Part shown: positions 18,569-27,593 of the stretch, piece by piece
Layout of the letters: each line of letters begins with the position of its first letter
Position numbering within the stretch: position 1 is the stretch's first letter
Source of the DNA: Stanieria cyanosphaera PCC 7437
GTDB lineage: Bacteria; Cyanobacteriota; Cyanobacteriia; Cyanobacteriales; Xenococcaceae
Length of the DNA: 64,000 bases
Assembly: GCF_000317575.1 (NCBI RefSeq)
Contig: NC_019748.1
Coordinates: forward strand, 1,194,001-1,258,000
Reading direction: 5' to 3'
Notes under the pieces: model-generated
What the model was told of the DNA's origin: nothing
Seen by the model: the letters and a program-made list of their open reading frames with translations, nothing else
Databases searched by the model: none
Program-made: the position numbers and the translations under genes

Positions 18569-18811
18569 CTATTTAGAGCCAAATTGCTGAAAGATTTTAC
18601 TACTTAACCAACTCAAAATTGCTCCTAAAAAAAGGATACCAATTGCAGGATTAAATAAAGGTTGCCAGAGTTGATACCAAAGATCAAAACCAAGTGGTAC
18701 ACCCATAGAACGACCCAAAACAGCGATCGCAAACCAAATAAAACCAAAAATTACCAGAAAGACATCTGCAATCAAAAGACGATTTAACCAAGTTGAAAAT
18801 TGTTCTTTCAT
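18569..18811 (-). CDS. Small two-helix membrane protein
   Basis: This 80-residue protein has two hydrophobic helices (about residues 12-35 and 48-70) joined by a loop with GRSMGVPLGFDLWYQLW. I recognise it only as a cyanobacterial conserved small membrane protein of unknown function. It is the last gene of a minus-strand run that starts with the DevA/MacB-type ATPase, 74 bp after the previous gene. Confidence 0.6.
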   Translation of the reverse strand: MKEQFSTWLNRLLIADVFLVIFGFIWFAIAVLGRSMGVPLGFDLWYQLWQPLFNPAIGILFLGAILSWLSSKIFQQFGSK

Positions 18812-18885
18812 GGGTTTAGTTATTTTGTTTGGAAAATATACTGTTTTAATTTACTACAATTGGTAATCCTCTCTTTGCTAAATTT

Positions 18886-19257
18886 TTAATTAAAAGCGTC
18901 TAAATCTAGAGCTTTAGAACCACCTTTTTGCAACTCCAACAACACCTCTTTTAATTGAGTCCAGACTAAAGCACCAGTACCAATTGTCAAAGGAAGAGTT
19001 ACACCATAAGCAGAAATTGGACCGAAACCAAATATCAGTAAACCACCAGCTAAAAATACCCAAATTCCTAAGCAAATACCCCAATAGCTAAATCTTATAT
19101 CAAAGCCTTCTAGTTTATACAAATCTTGGTCAGTACGATTTTTAGACCATTTTTGCATTCTTTGTTCAATTAGAGTTTGAAAAGTCAAACCAGAGGTTAC
19201 GCCAATAAACAGTCCAAACAAAAGTATTAAAAATGGCGGTTGGGGAAAGTAATACAT
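18886..19257 (-). CDS. Conserved membrane protein
   Basis: The 123-residue protein has three hydrophobic segments (about 6-25, 57-75 and 78-100) separated by a charged cytoplasmic loop (EQRMQKWSKNRTDQDLYKLEG). The C-terminus is short and acidic. I do not recognise a function. It lies 46 bp after the ubiB stop and is probably in the same transcript. Confidence 0.65.
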   Translation of the reverse strand: MYYFPQPPFLILLFGLFIGVTSGLTFQTLIEQRMQKWSKNRTDQDLYKLEGFDIRFSYWGICLGIWVFLAGGLLIFGFGPISAYGVTLPLTIGTGALVWTQLKEVLLELQKGGSKALDLDAFN

Positions 19258-19303
19258 ATATTACACTTCTTACTAAACGAATAGGAAAATATCCCTAATT
19301 ACT

Positions 19304-21142
19304 TTAGCTTGAACTGATAGCTGTGGGAATAATTGCTGCAACCCTTTCTAATGAAATCTCTCGAAAATTACTAAAAGCAAAATCAAAGATTTTTTGGGGT
19401 TTGAGTTCATCTTTAACTAATCCCCAGAGACGTTGAACTTCTTCTGTATGTAATCTTTCATCTTCTGTCAAAGCCAATAATAACTGTCGACGCAAATATT
19501 TACCCTCATCAGAAAGGAGATATTGTAAACCCAGTTGTGCAGTAGGCAATAAATCAAAAGCATCATCCGCTCTTGCGATCGCAATCATGTTTTCTAGTCT
19601 TTCCCACTGGAATTTACCGTCTTTGATCAATACTTCTAGTAAACGTTTCCTGAGTTGAGGTGATTCTCCAGTTAGTAGTCTTCTCGAAACATAAGGATAA
19701 GATACTTCGACTATTTTAAAGTTGGGATTGAGACTTAACGCCAAACCTTCCTGAGTGATCAGAGAACGAATAATCAGTGCAAATTTGGCAGGAACACGGA
19801 AAGGATAATCGTACATCAACTCCGAAAATTCATCTGTAATCGTTTTGAAGTTGAAGTTGACTACGCTTTCTCCCATCGCATTGCCTAAAACTTGTTCTAA
19901 AGCAGGAATGATAGGATTAATATCTGTATTAGGAGTGAGAAAGCCTAATTGAACGAAATCTCGTGCTAAAGCTTGATAATCCCGATTAATCAGTTGAACT
20001 ACTGCACTAGCCAACGTTTCTTTGGTTTCTTCTTCCAACTGATCCATCATGCCAAAATCAATGAATGCCATTTTCCCATCGGGAGTAGCAAACAGATTAC
20101 CAGGATGAGGATCGGCATGAAAAAAGCCAAATTCTAATAGCTGACGTAACCCTGAAGTCACACCAATTTTAATTAATTGATCGGCATCTAAACCTGCTGC
20201 TTCAATGGTGGCAAGATCAGTTAATTTAATTCCGTCGATCCACTCTAAAGTTAAAACACGCTGACTAGTATATCGCCAGTAAATCAAAGGAACTTTAACG
20301 TCTAAATCTCCTTGAAAATTAGTCGCAAATTTTTCAGCGTTTCTGGCTTCATTGAGATAATCAATTTCTTCAAAAAGTTTAATTCCAAATTCATCAACAA
20401 TCAAAGTAAGATCGTGACCTAAATTGAGTGGTAACCAAGGTGCTAACCAAGCAGCCATACAACGCATTAGATAAAGGTCTAAAGCTAAAATTGGTCGTAA
20501 ATTGGGACGTTGTACTTTGACAGCTACTTCTTCTCCACTATGTAAAACAGCGCGATAAACTTGACCTAAACTAGCTGCTGCGATGGGATTATCAGAGATT
20601 TCTCGGTAGGCTTCCCTAACACCATAGCCTAATTCCGATTCAATAATGGTAAAAGCAGTTCGATTGTCAAAAGGCGGGAGTTGGTCTTGTAGTTTAATTA
20701 ATTCATTGAGAAAATCTTTACGGATTAAATCTGGTCTAGTAGATAAGGCTTGTCCAACTTTAATAAAAGTAGGCCCTAATTTTGTGAGCAACTGACGTAA
20801 TTCTGTAGCGCGTCGAAGCTTATTTTTCTCTACCTGTTTAGTCCACTTATCCCACTGCAAATGAAAGAAAAAAATTCCAAAAAACCAGATAATCTTAATG
20901 CCACGCCAGAAGACTAACCAAGGTCGATAACGATAGTATTCTGCGATCGCTTGAGGATCGTATTTTATTAAAATGTTTTTTTCTTGTCCTTCGATATAAA
21001 AATCAGTTTGATGAGGATTCACGAGTTTATTTCTTATCCCTCGCTGCTCGACTGTAGTTTGTTTACTTATTAGTAATTTTAGTATACAAAAATACAAATT
21101 ACTTAATCTAGTATTTTCTCCTAATTTACCTTTAATTTGCAA
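19304..21142 (-). CDS. ABC1/UbiB/AarF family atypical kinase
   Basis: The 612-residue protein has the ABC1 marks: the KxGQ motif FIKVGQALSTRPDL, the Ala-rich loop AAASLGQVYRA and the LEEIDYLNEARNAEKF helix. DPHPGNLF and IDFGMMDQL form the catalytic site. In bacteria UbiB supports quinone synthesis; cyanobacteria carry several paralogues tied to plastoquinone, tocopherol or stress. A hydrophobic patch near residues 85-95 may touch the membrane. The first ~50 residues look unconserved, so the true start could be downstream of 21142. It lies 58 bp after the ABC ATPase gene. Confidence 0.9.
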   Translation of the reverse strand: MQIKGKLGENTRLSNLYFCILKLLISKQTTVEQRGIRNKLVNPHQTDFYIEGQEKNILIKYDPQAIAEYYRYRPWLVFWRGIKIIWFFGIFFFHLQWDKWTKQVEKNKLRRATELRQLLTKLGPTFIKVGQALSTRPDLIRKDFLNELIKLQDQLPPFDNRTAFTIIESELGYGVREAYREISDNPIAAASLGQVYRAVLHSGEEVAVKVQRPNLRPILALDLYLMRCMAAWLAPWLPLNLGHDLTLIVDEFGIKLFEEIDYLNEARNAEKFATNFQGDLDVKVPLIYWRYTSQRVLTLEWIDGIKLTDLATIEAAGLDADQLIKIGVTSGLRQLLEFGFFHADPHPGNLFATPDGKMAFIDFGMMDQLEEETKETLASAVVQLINRDYQALARDFVQLGFLTPNTDINPIIPALEQVLGNAMGESVVNFNFKTITDEFSELMYDYPFRVPAKFALIIRSLITQEGLALSLNPNFKIVEVSYPYVSRRLLTGESPQLRKRLLEVLIKDGKFQWERLENMIAIARADDAFDLLPTAQLGLQYLLSDEGKYLRRQLLLALTEDERLHTEEVQRLWGLVKDELKPQKIFDFAFSNFREISLERVAAIIPTAISSS

Positions 21143-21200
21143 AGATTGTTGAAATTGTTCTGTTAAGTTTTACTTAATTTTTCTTCAAAATTTAACTTAA

Positions 21201-21947
21201 TTAAGAAATAACTGCCACTTCTAGCATTTCTTGAGGAGTAAGGTGAGGATAAATCACTTGACCATCACGAAACCAAATAATCCGTTCTGTTTGACGAGCT
21301 ACTTCTGGTTCGTGGGTAACCATAATTACGGTGATACCGCTATTATGAAGTTCTCCAAAAATATTTAATACTTCTCCAGTAGTCTTGGAGTCTAACGCAC
21401 CTGTTGGTTCATCTGCTAGAAGTAACAAAGGTCGATTGACAATTGCACGAGCGATCGCAACCCGTTGTTGTTGTCCACCAGAAAGTTGATTAGGTTTGTT
21501 ATTTAAACGATTTTCTAAACCTACTTTAATTAAAGCTTCTCTGGCGCGATCGCGTCTTTCTGACAATTCAATCCCCGCATAAACCATCGGCAGCATCACA
21601 TTTTCTAAAGCACTCATCTGAGGAAGAAGATGAAATTGTTGAAACACAAAACCAATCTTACGATTGCGAATTGAAGCTAATTCTTCATCTGACAATCCAG
21701 AAACATCAACTTTATCAAGATAATATCTGCCAGCAGTGGGACGATCTAAGCAACCGATAATATTCATGACGGTAGATTTTCCCGAACCAGATGCACCCAT
21801 AATGGAACAGTATTCGCCTTGATGAATCACTAAATTAACTTTATCTAAAGCATGAACTGTGGTATTGCCACTGCCGTAAATTTTTTCGACATCTTCTAAA
21901 CGAATAATTACTGGTTGATATTCTGATAAAGGCTTGATTTGATTCAT
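21201..21947 (-). CDS. MacB/LolD/DevA-type ABC transporter ATPase
   Basis: A 248-residue single ATPase domain with Walker [10 protein letters not shown], the Q-loop [10 protein letters not shown], signature [14 protein letters not shown] and Walker [14 protein letters not shown]. These match the LolD/MacB/DevA group that powers lipoprotein, lipid or efflux permeases. No permease or membrane fusion protein is adjacent, so its partner must be elsewhere. It is the first gene of a four-gene minus-strand run with ubiB and two small membrane proteins. The AT-rich 478-bp region upstream (21948-22425) holds no other gene. Confidence 0.92.
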   Translation of the reverse strand: MNQIKPLSEYQPVIIRLEDVEKIYGSGNTTVHALDKVNLVIHQGEYCSIMGASGSGKSTVMNIIGCLDRPTAGRYYLDKVDVSGLSDEELASIRNRKIGFVFQQFHLLPQMSALENVMLPMVYAGIELSERRDRAREALIKVGLENRLNNKPNQLSGGQQQRVAIARAIVNRPLLLLADEPTGALDSKTTGEVLNIFGELHNSGITVIMVTHEPEVARQTERIIWFRDGQVIYPHLTPQEMLEVAVIS

Positions 21948-22378
21948 AAGTTATATTAGGTCTAACTTAGTTAAATTTTTAGTGTAAATACAAAAATTAG
22001 CCTAACAAAACTAGCTACTAGTTTTCTAATGGGATTTACCCAGGAAGCATTACCAATTAAAGCAAATCCGATAAAAATTTAATATTTCTTGGTCTTTTTT
22101 ATTGTGACAATTGTTTTAATAAATTTTTGCAAAAAAGATATTTTAAAGTATTTGTAGAGATAAATAATAGATAAAAATTTTTTAAATTAGTGAAGTGTGA
22201 ATAAGATAAAAAAAGTTATCAATAACATAATTAACTATTTATTATTATCCATAATCAACTTGTTTAACTATTTTTCTAAAAATTGAAATAGTAATTTTTT
22301 TTGTTATAAAAATTTGCCTTAAAAGAATTATTATAAATAATTTTAATCTTCTCTAGTTCTTCCCGATTGCTTTTTATG

Positions 22379-22406
22379 TTGACATTAGTTAGATGTTAAT
22401 TACAGA
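22379..22406 (+). promoter_or_regulatory. Possible promoter of the hetP-like gene
   Basis: TTGACA at 22379-22384 and TACAGA at 22401-22406 are 16 bp apart and sit 20 bp before the start codon. The -35 box is perfect; the -10 is weak. A short leader with GAGGAGA before the ATG would result. Confidence 0.35.
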
Positions 22407-22425
22407 TCTTAAAGGTGAGGAGATA

Positions 22426-22614
22426 ATGAATCAAGAGCAATTGGAACAACTTATTAGTGCCATTGTAGCTGGTAAATATTCCTGGGCTTGTGTTTTAATG
22501 TTACGTTTTTATGGACGTAATCCTTTAGATTATATTCCTTATCGTACTTATTACCGTTTAATTAAAAATAATAATTTTGCTTATACTTTGTTAGCTTCAG
22601 AAAAAAATAGTTAG
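22426..22614 (+). CDS. HetP-family protein
   Basis: The 62-residue protein is essentially the HetP core: [20 protein letters not shown], then [13 protein letters not shown]. In Nostoc/Anabaena, HetP commits cells to heterocyst fate and its paralogues tune the timing. Here the long C-terminal tail of HetP is absent. HetP-like genes also occur in cyanobacteria without heterocysts, where their role is unknown. The ATG at 22426 follows GAGGAGA closely; an upstream ATG at 22393 lacks that. It is monocistronic and flanked by long AT-rich spacers. Confidence 0.85.
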   Translation: MNQEQLEQLISAIVAGKYSWACVLMLRFYGRNPLDYIPYRTYYRLIKNNNFAYTLLASEKNS

Positions 22615-22870
22615 CAAGTTTTGCAGCAGTTTTTTATTGATTAGACTACCTTAATCTAAGGCTACAATTTAGAAAAAACATAATTGGCTTTGTTCTTTTG
22701 AATTTAAAATAACTATCGGTAATAATTTTAAAGTGACTTAGGTATAGTTATTATTAAAAATTACTTTTTCTCTGATTCAGTTTAAATAATTTATTTGTTT
22801 TATTAAATAAAAGCCAAGCGTACAATTAATTACTTGACTTAATTTGCTGTAATCTATAAAATTTCCAATC

Positions 22871-23905
22871 TTAATTAAAAATTGCTTTTTGAACTAAATC
22901 CTGATCTAGTTTTCTCCCAATTAGAACTAGGCGAGTTTGACGAGGTTCATCTTCTGACCAAAAACGATCATAAAAAGTATCAAAACGATTACCTACACCT
23001 TGTAAAACTAATCGCATTGGTTTTTCTGGAACATTAACAAAACCTTTGATGCGATAGATTTCTTGTTGTTGAACTAATTGTTGTAATTTAGTAGTTAGAC
23101 TCTTTGGTTCAAAAGCGCGATCGCATACTAATTGAATTGAATTAATTTCATCATCATGGTCATGTTCTTCTTCATGGTCGTGATGAGAATGACGACTATC
23201 TAAATTATCTTCTACTGCTGCATTAAAACCTAGTAAAATATCAGGATTAATTTCTCCTTGAGGACAAGTAACAACTTTTACCCCAACTGGAAGTTCTTGT
23301 TGTAACCAGCTTTTAATTTTAGTTAAAGTAGCAGCATCGACTAGATCGGTTTTGGTTAACAAAACTAAATCGGCACAAGCTAATTGATCTTCAAACAACT
23401 CTTCTATCGGAGTTTCATGTTCTAAATTAGGATCGGCTTGTCGTTGTGCTTCTAAAGCAATTAAATCTCCTACTAAAGTTCCTTCAGCTAAAGCTTGACA
23501 ATCTACCACAGTCAAAACTCCATCTACTGTCGCAGCATTACGAATTTCGTGCCAACGAAAAGCTTGTACTAAAGGTTTGGGTAACGCTAGTCCAGAAGTT
23601 TCGATTAGAATACAGTCTAGTTTATCCCTTCTTTTTAATAGTTCTTGCATGACGGGATAAAATTCTTCTTGAACTGTACAACAAAGACAACCGTTAGTTA
23701 ATTCGACTATATTACTATTAAGGTTGTCTTCCTCATCACAAACTTGACAGGAACGGAGTAGCTCCCCATCAATGCCAACTTCACCAAATTCATTTACCAA
23801 GACAGCGATACGTTTTCCTTGATTGTTTTGTAAAAGATGACGCACCAAAGTAGTTTTCCCTGCGCCCAAAAAACCAGTAATAACAGTAACGGGAATTTTA
23901 TGCAT
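22871..23905 (-). CDS. CobW-family metal chaperone GTPase
   Basis: This 344-residue P-loop GTPase has Walker A GFLGAGKTTL, the family metal motif NGCLCC, the base motif TKTD and a C-terminal CobW domain. A His-rich loop (about residues 238-255, alternating H with D and E) lies between them. Such proteins (COG0523) bind Zn, Co or Ni and load target enzymes. Here the gene follows hupE by 36 bp downstream of a cobalamin riboswitch, so cobalt handling for B12 synthesis is the best reading; zinc is the main alternative. Confidence 0.9.
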   Translation of the reverse strand: MHKIPVTVITGFLGAGKTTLVRHLLQNNQGKRIAVLVNEFGEVGIDGELLRSCQVCDEEDNLNSNIVELTNGCLCCTVQEEFYPVMQELLKRRDKLDCILIETSGLALPKPLVQAFRWHEIRNAATVDGVLTVVDCQALAEGTLVGDLIALEAQRQADPNLEHETPIEELFEDQLACADLVLLTKTDLVDAATLTKIKSWLQQELPVGVKVVTCPQGEINPDILLGFNAAVEDNLDSRHSHHDHEEEHDHDDEINSIQLVCDRAFEPKSLTTKLQQLVQQQEIYRIKGFVNVPEKPMRLVLQGVGNRFDTFYDRFWSEDEPRQTRLVLIGRKLDQDLVQKAIFN

Positions 23906-23941
23906 TGTTTGATTAATTATTGAGATTTACTTGAATTTTGT

Positions 23942-24640
23942 TTAACTAAAAACTGTAGTAGAAAGAAAACTTAAACCAATTCCACAAACAAGATAGCCAG
24001 CAAACTGTAAATAAAGATTAGGTTGATTAGTCATTTTATTTAAAGTTAATCTGCCCAAATAAAATGCGATCGCAGCAACAATTAACTGAATTAAACTAAA
24101 ACCAAATAAATAAGCACCTAAAGGAGTCATTTCTGCACCAATAATTGATTCTCCGTAGGCATAACCATGAAAAATTCCTGCGATTGTCGATAAAACCAAT
24201 AATATTCCTGTATTAGGCTTATTTTCTTTAATTAAGAGTAAACCTACTGTTAAAACTGAACCAGCAACAATTATTTCTGGAATTGGTAAATTAATACTTA
24301 ATAAATGAATGACTGTTCCAGCAATTGTAGCTAATACAAAAACAACAGGAATAAAGAATCCAAATTTTTCTTTTAAAACAGCTACTAAACTAATTGCTAC
24401 TACAAAAGCAAAATGATCTAAACCAATCACGGGATGGGCTAAACCAGAAATAAATCCTTCAAAAAAATTATCTGGAGTTGTTCCTCCAATAGCATGATGT
24501 GCTAAAGCAGGTTGCATAGTGATAATCAAGTAGATGATTAACATCATCAAAAAGATAAATCCTGGTGCTAATAATTTAACTTTATTTGGGTGATTATCTC
24601 CTGAGAAATTATTTAATTTATTCAAGAAAAATTTATTCAT
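23942..24640 (-). CDS. hupE: HupE/UreJ-family metal permease, probable cobalt importer
   Basis: The 232-residue protein has about seven membrane helices. After a longer-than-usual N-terminal segment it shows the family motif HPVIGLDHFAF plus HGYAYGE in a later helix; these His and Asp residues are thought to bind Ni2+ or Co2+. HupE/UreJ members import nickel or cobalt. The gene starts about 270 bp downstream of a cobalamin riboswitch, which points to cobalt. The N-terminus (about 45 residues including ALAHHAIGG) probably holds a signal-like helix. It is co-transcribed with cobW. Confidence 0.88.
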   Translation of the reverse strand: MNKFFLNKLNNFSGDNHPNKVKLLAPGFIFLMMLIIYLIITMQPALAHHAIGGTTPDNFFEGFISGLAHPVIGLDHFAFVVAISLVAVLKEKFGFFIPVVFVLATIAGTVIHLLSINLPIPEIIVAGSVLTVGLLLIKENKPNTGILLVLSTIAGIFHGYAYGESIIGAEMTPLGAYLFGFSLIQLIVAAIAFYLGRLTLNKMTNQPNLYLQFAGYLVCGIGLSFLSTTVFS

Positions 24641-24883
24641 TACTATTTAACTCCATGCAAAAAATACAATAAGCTAATGTTTCTAACTCAGCTTTTTTTT
24701 CTAATTAATTTTGCTATTCAAATCAAAATTCAAAAAACAAAAAGGCCAATTATCTAAGCAATCTTGAAGTAAACTCTTATAGATAAATAATTGTTTGGGA
24801 TTGTGTAAATAAATTTGTAGCGTAGAAAATCTTAAAAAATAACAACCTCTGTACCTCGCAGATATATTTTTTTAGAATTGTAC

Positions 24884-24903
24884 AGACGTAGCATGCTACG
24901 TCT
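24884..24903. repeat. Perfect 20-bp dispersed palindrome in the hupE leader
   Basis: AGACGTAGCATGCTACGTCT is identical to its reverse complement. The surrounding ~37 bases match the ccmK3-ccmK4 spacer copy near 3741-3780. It sits between the cobalamin riboswitch and hupE, so it will fold as a hairpin in the leader RNA. No U-run follows it on the minus strand. Confidence 0.85.
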
Positions 24904-24914
24904 CTGATAACTAT

Positions 24915-25035
24915 AAATCGGCGGGCATCCTGACTAAGAGATTATCAATAAAGCAAACCTCATCACAGTTGCGGGACAGCGTCAGATTTACACTGAACTT
25001 TCCCCCTTGCGTTTGATGACTGTTCCTCATCAAAA
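24915..25035 (-). ncRNA. Cobalamin riboswitch upstream of hupE-cobW
   Basis: Read on the minus strand, 25010-24963 holds the B12-element core: GGGAA, a GTGTAAATCTGACGCTG segment and CCCGCAACTGTGA. 24935-24920 gives AGTCAGGATGCCCGCC, the closing conserved box. The order and spacing are those of the AdoCbl riboswitch. It lies about 275 bp before hupE, so high B12 should shut off the cobalt permease and CobW. The 5' edge is approximate. The leader also contains the dispersed palindrome at 24884-24903. Confidence 0.9.
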
Positions 25036-25045
25036 CCGATCGATC

Positions 25046-25051
25046 ATTATA
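25046..25051 (-). promoter_or_regulatory. Likely -10 box for the riboswitch-hupE-cobW transcript
   Basis: TATAAT is read on the minus strand at 25051-25046, directly upstream of the riboswitch. The -35 region is weak. It overlaps the divergent argJ promoter region. Confidence 0.5.
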
Positions 25052-25068
25052 AAATATCACAAAATTGA

Positions 25069-25074
25069 TATAAT
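25069..25074 (+). promoter_or_regulatory. Likely -10 box for argJ
   Basis: TATAAT at 25069-25074 is 32 bp before the argJ start codon. With the minus-strand TATAAT at 25046-25051 it forms a compact divergent promoter region. Confidence 0.5.
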
Positions 25075-25105
25075 CAGCTTTAAATTTAATCGGGACAAAG
25101 AAATA

Positions 25106-26347
25106 ATGGCAGACTGGCAGGTGGTAACAGGCGGAATAACTGCACCGAAAGGATTTAAAGCAGCAGGAATTGCAGCAGGATTAAAACCCTCTGGAGTAAA
25201 AGATTTAACCTTAATTATTTCAGAAACAGAAGCGATCGCTGCTGGAGTTTTTACCACCTCTCAAGTTAGGGCTGCCTGTGTTGATTATTGTCGTCAACGT
25301 CTTCAAGAGAAAGCCAGTGCCAAGGCAATTATGTGTAATGCTGGTCAAGCCAACGCAGCAACTGGAGAACAGGGCTGGCAAGATGCTATTTTGAGCGCAG
25401 AATTATTAGCACAAGAGTTAAATATTTCTCCCAATGCGATTCTACTTGCTTCAACAGGAGTGATTGGGCAAAGAATTAAAATGGATGCTTTGCAAGCAGC
25501 AATTCCTCAGTTAGTTGCTTCTGCTTCCGTTGAGGGGGGCAAAGATGCAGCTAAATCAATTATGACTACGGATTTAGTTCCCAAAGAAATCGCTTTAGAA
25601 ACTACCATTGAAGATCGTCCTGTCCGAATTGGTGGAATTGCTAAAGGTTCGGGAATGATTCACCCCAATATGGCGACAATGCTTTCTTTTATCACCTGTG
25701 ATGCTGCCGTAGCTACTCATCTTTGGCAAGATATGCTCAAACGAGCCGTAGATAAAAGTTTTAATCAGATTACAGTGGATGGAGATACTAGCACCAACGA
25801 TACAGTTATTGCTTTAGCCAATGGAGAGTCACGTACCACTGCTATCACTGAAATGAATAAAAATGCTCAGAAGCTAGAAGCAATGTTGACAGAAGTTTGT
25901 CAATATCTTGCCAAGGCAATTGCCCGTGATGGAGAAGGGGCTACTTGTTTGATAGAAGTCCAAGTCACTGGTGCATCGGATCGTAAAGCTGCTTCTGTTG
26001 TCGCTAAAACAATCGCTGGTTCATCTTTAGTCAAATCAGCCGTTTTTGGACGTGATCCTAACTGGGGCAGAATTGCAGCAGCAGCAGGCAGAGCAGGAGT
26101 AAACTTTCATCAAGATGAGTTACAAATTAAGCTAGGAGATTTGGTTTTAATGGAGAATGGTCAACCCTTAGAATTTGATCGTCAAGTAGCGAGTAACTAT
26201 CTCAAACAAGCAGCAGCAGGTGCTTACCTCAAAGACGATACAGTTTTAATTTCTGTTTGTATTGGTAATGGTTCTGGTACAAGTACAGCCTGGGGATGCG
26301 ATTTGACTTATAAATATGTTGAAATCAATGCTGAATATACTACTTAG
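25106..26347 (+). CDS. argJ: Arginine biosynthesis bifunctional protein ArgJ
   Basis: This 413-residue protein is ornithine acetyltransferase/N-acetylglutamate synthase. It swaps the acetyl group from N-acetylornithine to glutamate and so recycles it in arginine synthesis. It begins MADWQVVTGGITAPKGF and contains the autoprocessing site NMATML, where the chain is cut before Thr. It also has GDTSTNDTV and the C-terminal GRDPNWGRIAAAAGRAGV. The ATG at 25106 gives the normal family length; the longer frame from 25007 runs back through the promoter and riboswitch region and is rejected. Confidence 0.95.
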   Translation: MADWQVVTGGITAPKGFKAAGIAAGLKPSGVKDLTLIISETEAIAAGVFTTSQVRAACVDYCRQRLQEKASAKAIMCNAGQANAATGEQGWQDAILSAELLAQELNISPNAILLASTGVIGQRIKMDALQAAIPQLVASASVEGGKDAAKSIMTTDLVPKEIALETTIEDRPVRIGGIAKGSGMIHPNMATMLSFITCDAAVATHLWQDMLKRAVDKSFNQITVDGDTSTNDTVIALANGESRTTAITEMNKNAQKLEAMLTEVCQYLAKAIARDGEGATCLIEVQVTGASDRKAASVVAKTIAGSSLVKSAVFGRDPNWGRIAAAAGRAGVNFHQDELQIKLGDLVLMENGQPLEFDRQVASNYLKQAAAGAYLKDDTVLISVCIGNGSGTSTAWGCDLTYKYVEINAEYTT

Positions 26348-26458
26348 TGTATTGTAATTAAATTATGCGTCTGTTCCTCAGAAGCGGGAAGCTGAATGCT
26401 ATTGAGCTAAATCGGTTTTGAGTTGATTAAACTGAAAGCTTGAATCTAACCATAAAAA

Positions 26459-26845
26459 ATGAATCTCTCCAAAATCCATCACATAGCTATCATTTGTTCT
26501 AACTATCAAGTTTCCAAGCACTTTTATACAGAGATTTTAGGTTTGAAAATTATTCAAGAAACTTATCGAGAATCAAGAGACTCTTATAAACTTGATTTAC
26601 AGATTGGTGAAAATGACCAGATTGAATTGTTTTCTTTTCCCAATCCTCCTGCTAGACCAACTAGTCCTGAAAGTTGTGGTCTTAGGCATTTAGCTTTTCA
26701 AGTTGATAACGTAGAAGTTACAGTTAATCAGCTTAGATTGCGTGATGTAGAAGTAGAACCAATCAGAATAGATGAAATTACTGGTAAAAAATTTACTTTT
26801 TTCCGCGATCCTGACGATTTACCTTTAGAAATATACGAAAAGTAA
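26459..26845 (+). CDS. VOC-family (glyoxalase-like) protein
   Basis: This 128-residue vicinal-oxygen-chelate protein has the paired beta-alpha-beta-beta-beta modules: KIHHIAIICSNYQVSKHFYTE and, in the second half, GLRHLAFQVDNVEVTV followed by FTFFRDPDDLPLEIYE. Metal-ligand His and Glu positions (HHIAI, IELFSF, LRHLAF, LEIYE) are kept. It resembles the YaeR/GloA2 group. The substrate is unknown. It is monocistronic. Confidence 0.85.
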   Translation: MNLSKIHHIAIICSNYQVSKHFYTEILGLKIIQETYRESRDSYKLDLQIGENDQIELFSFPNPPARPTSPESCGLRHLAFQVDNVEVTVNQLRLRDVEVEPIRIDEITGKKFTFFRDPDDLPLEIYEK

Positions 26846-27184
26846 TCAAGTTTGGCTAAATAGGAAGTCTATACAACTAATCATTAGAAGGAGTAGTTAC
26901 CTAACTAATGTACTTAACTGGTGCAGCTACCAATTGAACTAACTCAATTTAATTCTGTTTGCTTAGGATCAATTAAAGTATTGCTGACTAAGATTATTTT
27001 TATTTTCCAAGCAATCTAGAGTTTGAATCGCTCTGTGTATCACAACTTGTTTGAGAGCATTAATTGTAATTTACAAAAAAAGTTCATCAGATTTATTGAA
27101 CAATCTGCATAAATTTGAATTGACTTACATACTTAGTAAATGAAAGCAAAAATCAGACAAATCAAACTTTAGAGGTCTAGAAAA

Positions 27185-27514
27185 ATGAAAAAAGCTGCAC
27201 TAATCATCTCCACTCTCGCTTTAGCTCTTTCTCCCGTAGCTGCCTTTGCCCAACAAGCACAAAGCAATGTTCAAGCTGGTTCTAATGCTGCTGTCACTCA
27301 TGGCATTGGTAATGTTACTAATCAAGCTGTTTCCAACGATTTAACTCAAACTCAATTAGGTTTGGATGGTTACAGTATCGATCCTCAAATTCAACAATCC
27401 GTACAAGCTGGACAAAACCAAAGTGCTACTTCAGGTATCGGCAATGTAACTAACCAAGGTGTTTACAACAGTGTTGACCAGTTACAATCTGATTTTCCTG
27501 TATATCCTTACTAA
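27185..27514 (+). CDS. Small secreted repeat protein (curlin-like pattern)
   Basis: The 109-residue protein begins with a clear signal peptide ending PVAAFA-QQ. The mature part holds two copies of a ~30-residue unit: Q-x2-VQAG-x-N-x3-T-x-GIGNVTNQ-x-V-x-N (about residues 28-54 and 74-99). Spaced Q, G, N and A residues recall curlin (CsgA) amyloid repeats, but there are only two units and no csg genes nearby, so a fibre-forming role is a guess. It sits alone, with a hairpin terminator after it. Confidence 0.7.
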   Translation: MKKAALIISTLALALSPVAAFAQQAQSNVQAGSNAAVTHGIGNVTNQAVSNDLTQTQLGLDGYSIDPQIQQSVQAGQNQSATSGIGNVTNQGVYNSVDQLQSDFPVYPY

Positions 27515-27546
27515 TAATAAATATACTTTCTTTGATTTTGAACACG

Positions 27547-27562
27547 GGGGCATTCATGCCCC
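27547..27562 (+). terminator. Hairpin after the secreted repeat protein
   Basis: GGGGCAT at 27547-27553 and ATGCCCC at 27556-27562 form a 7-bp stem, followed by a T-rich stretch. It lies 33 bp after the stop and could serve either convergent gene. Confidence 0.6.
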
Positions 27563-27593
27563 TTGTTGACGTTTTAACTGAAAATACTTAATC

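Noticed and set aside
25007-25105. An N-terminal extension of argJ from the upstream ATG
   Set aside because: It would translate the divergent promoter region and riboswitch edge; the family starts at MADWQ (25106).
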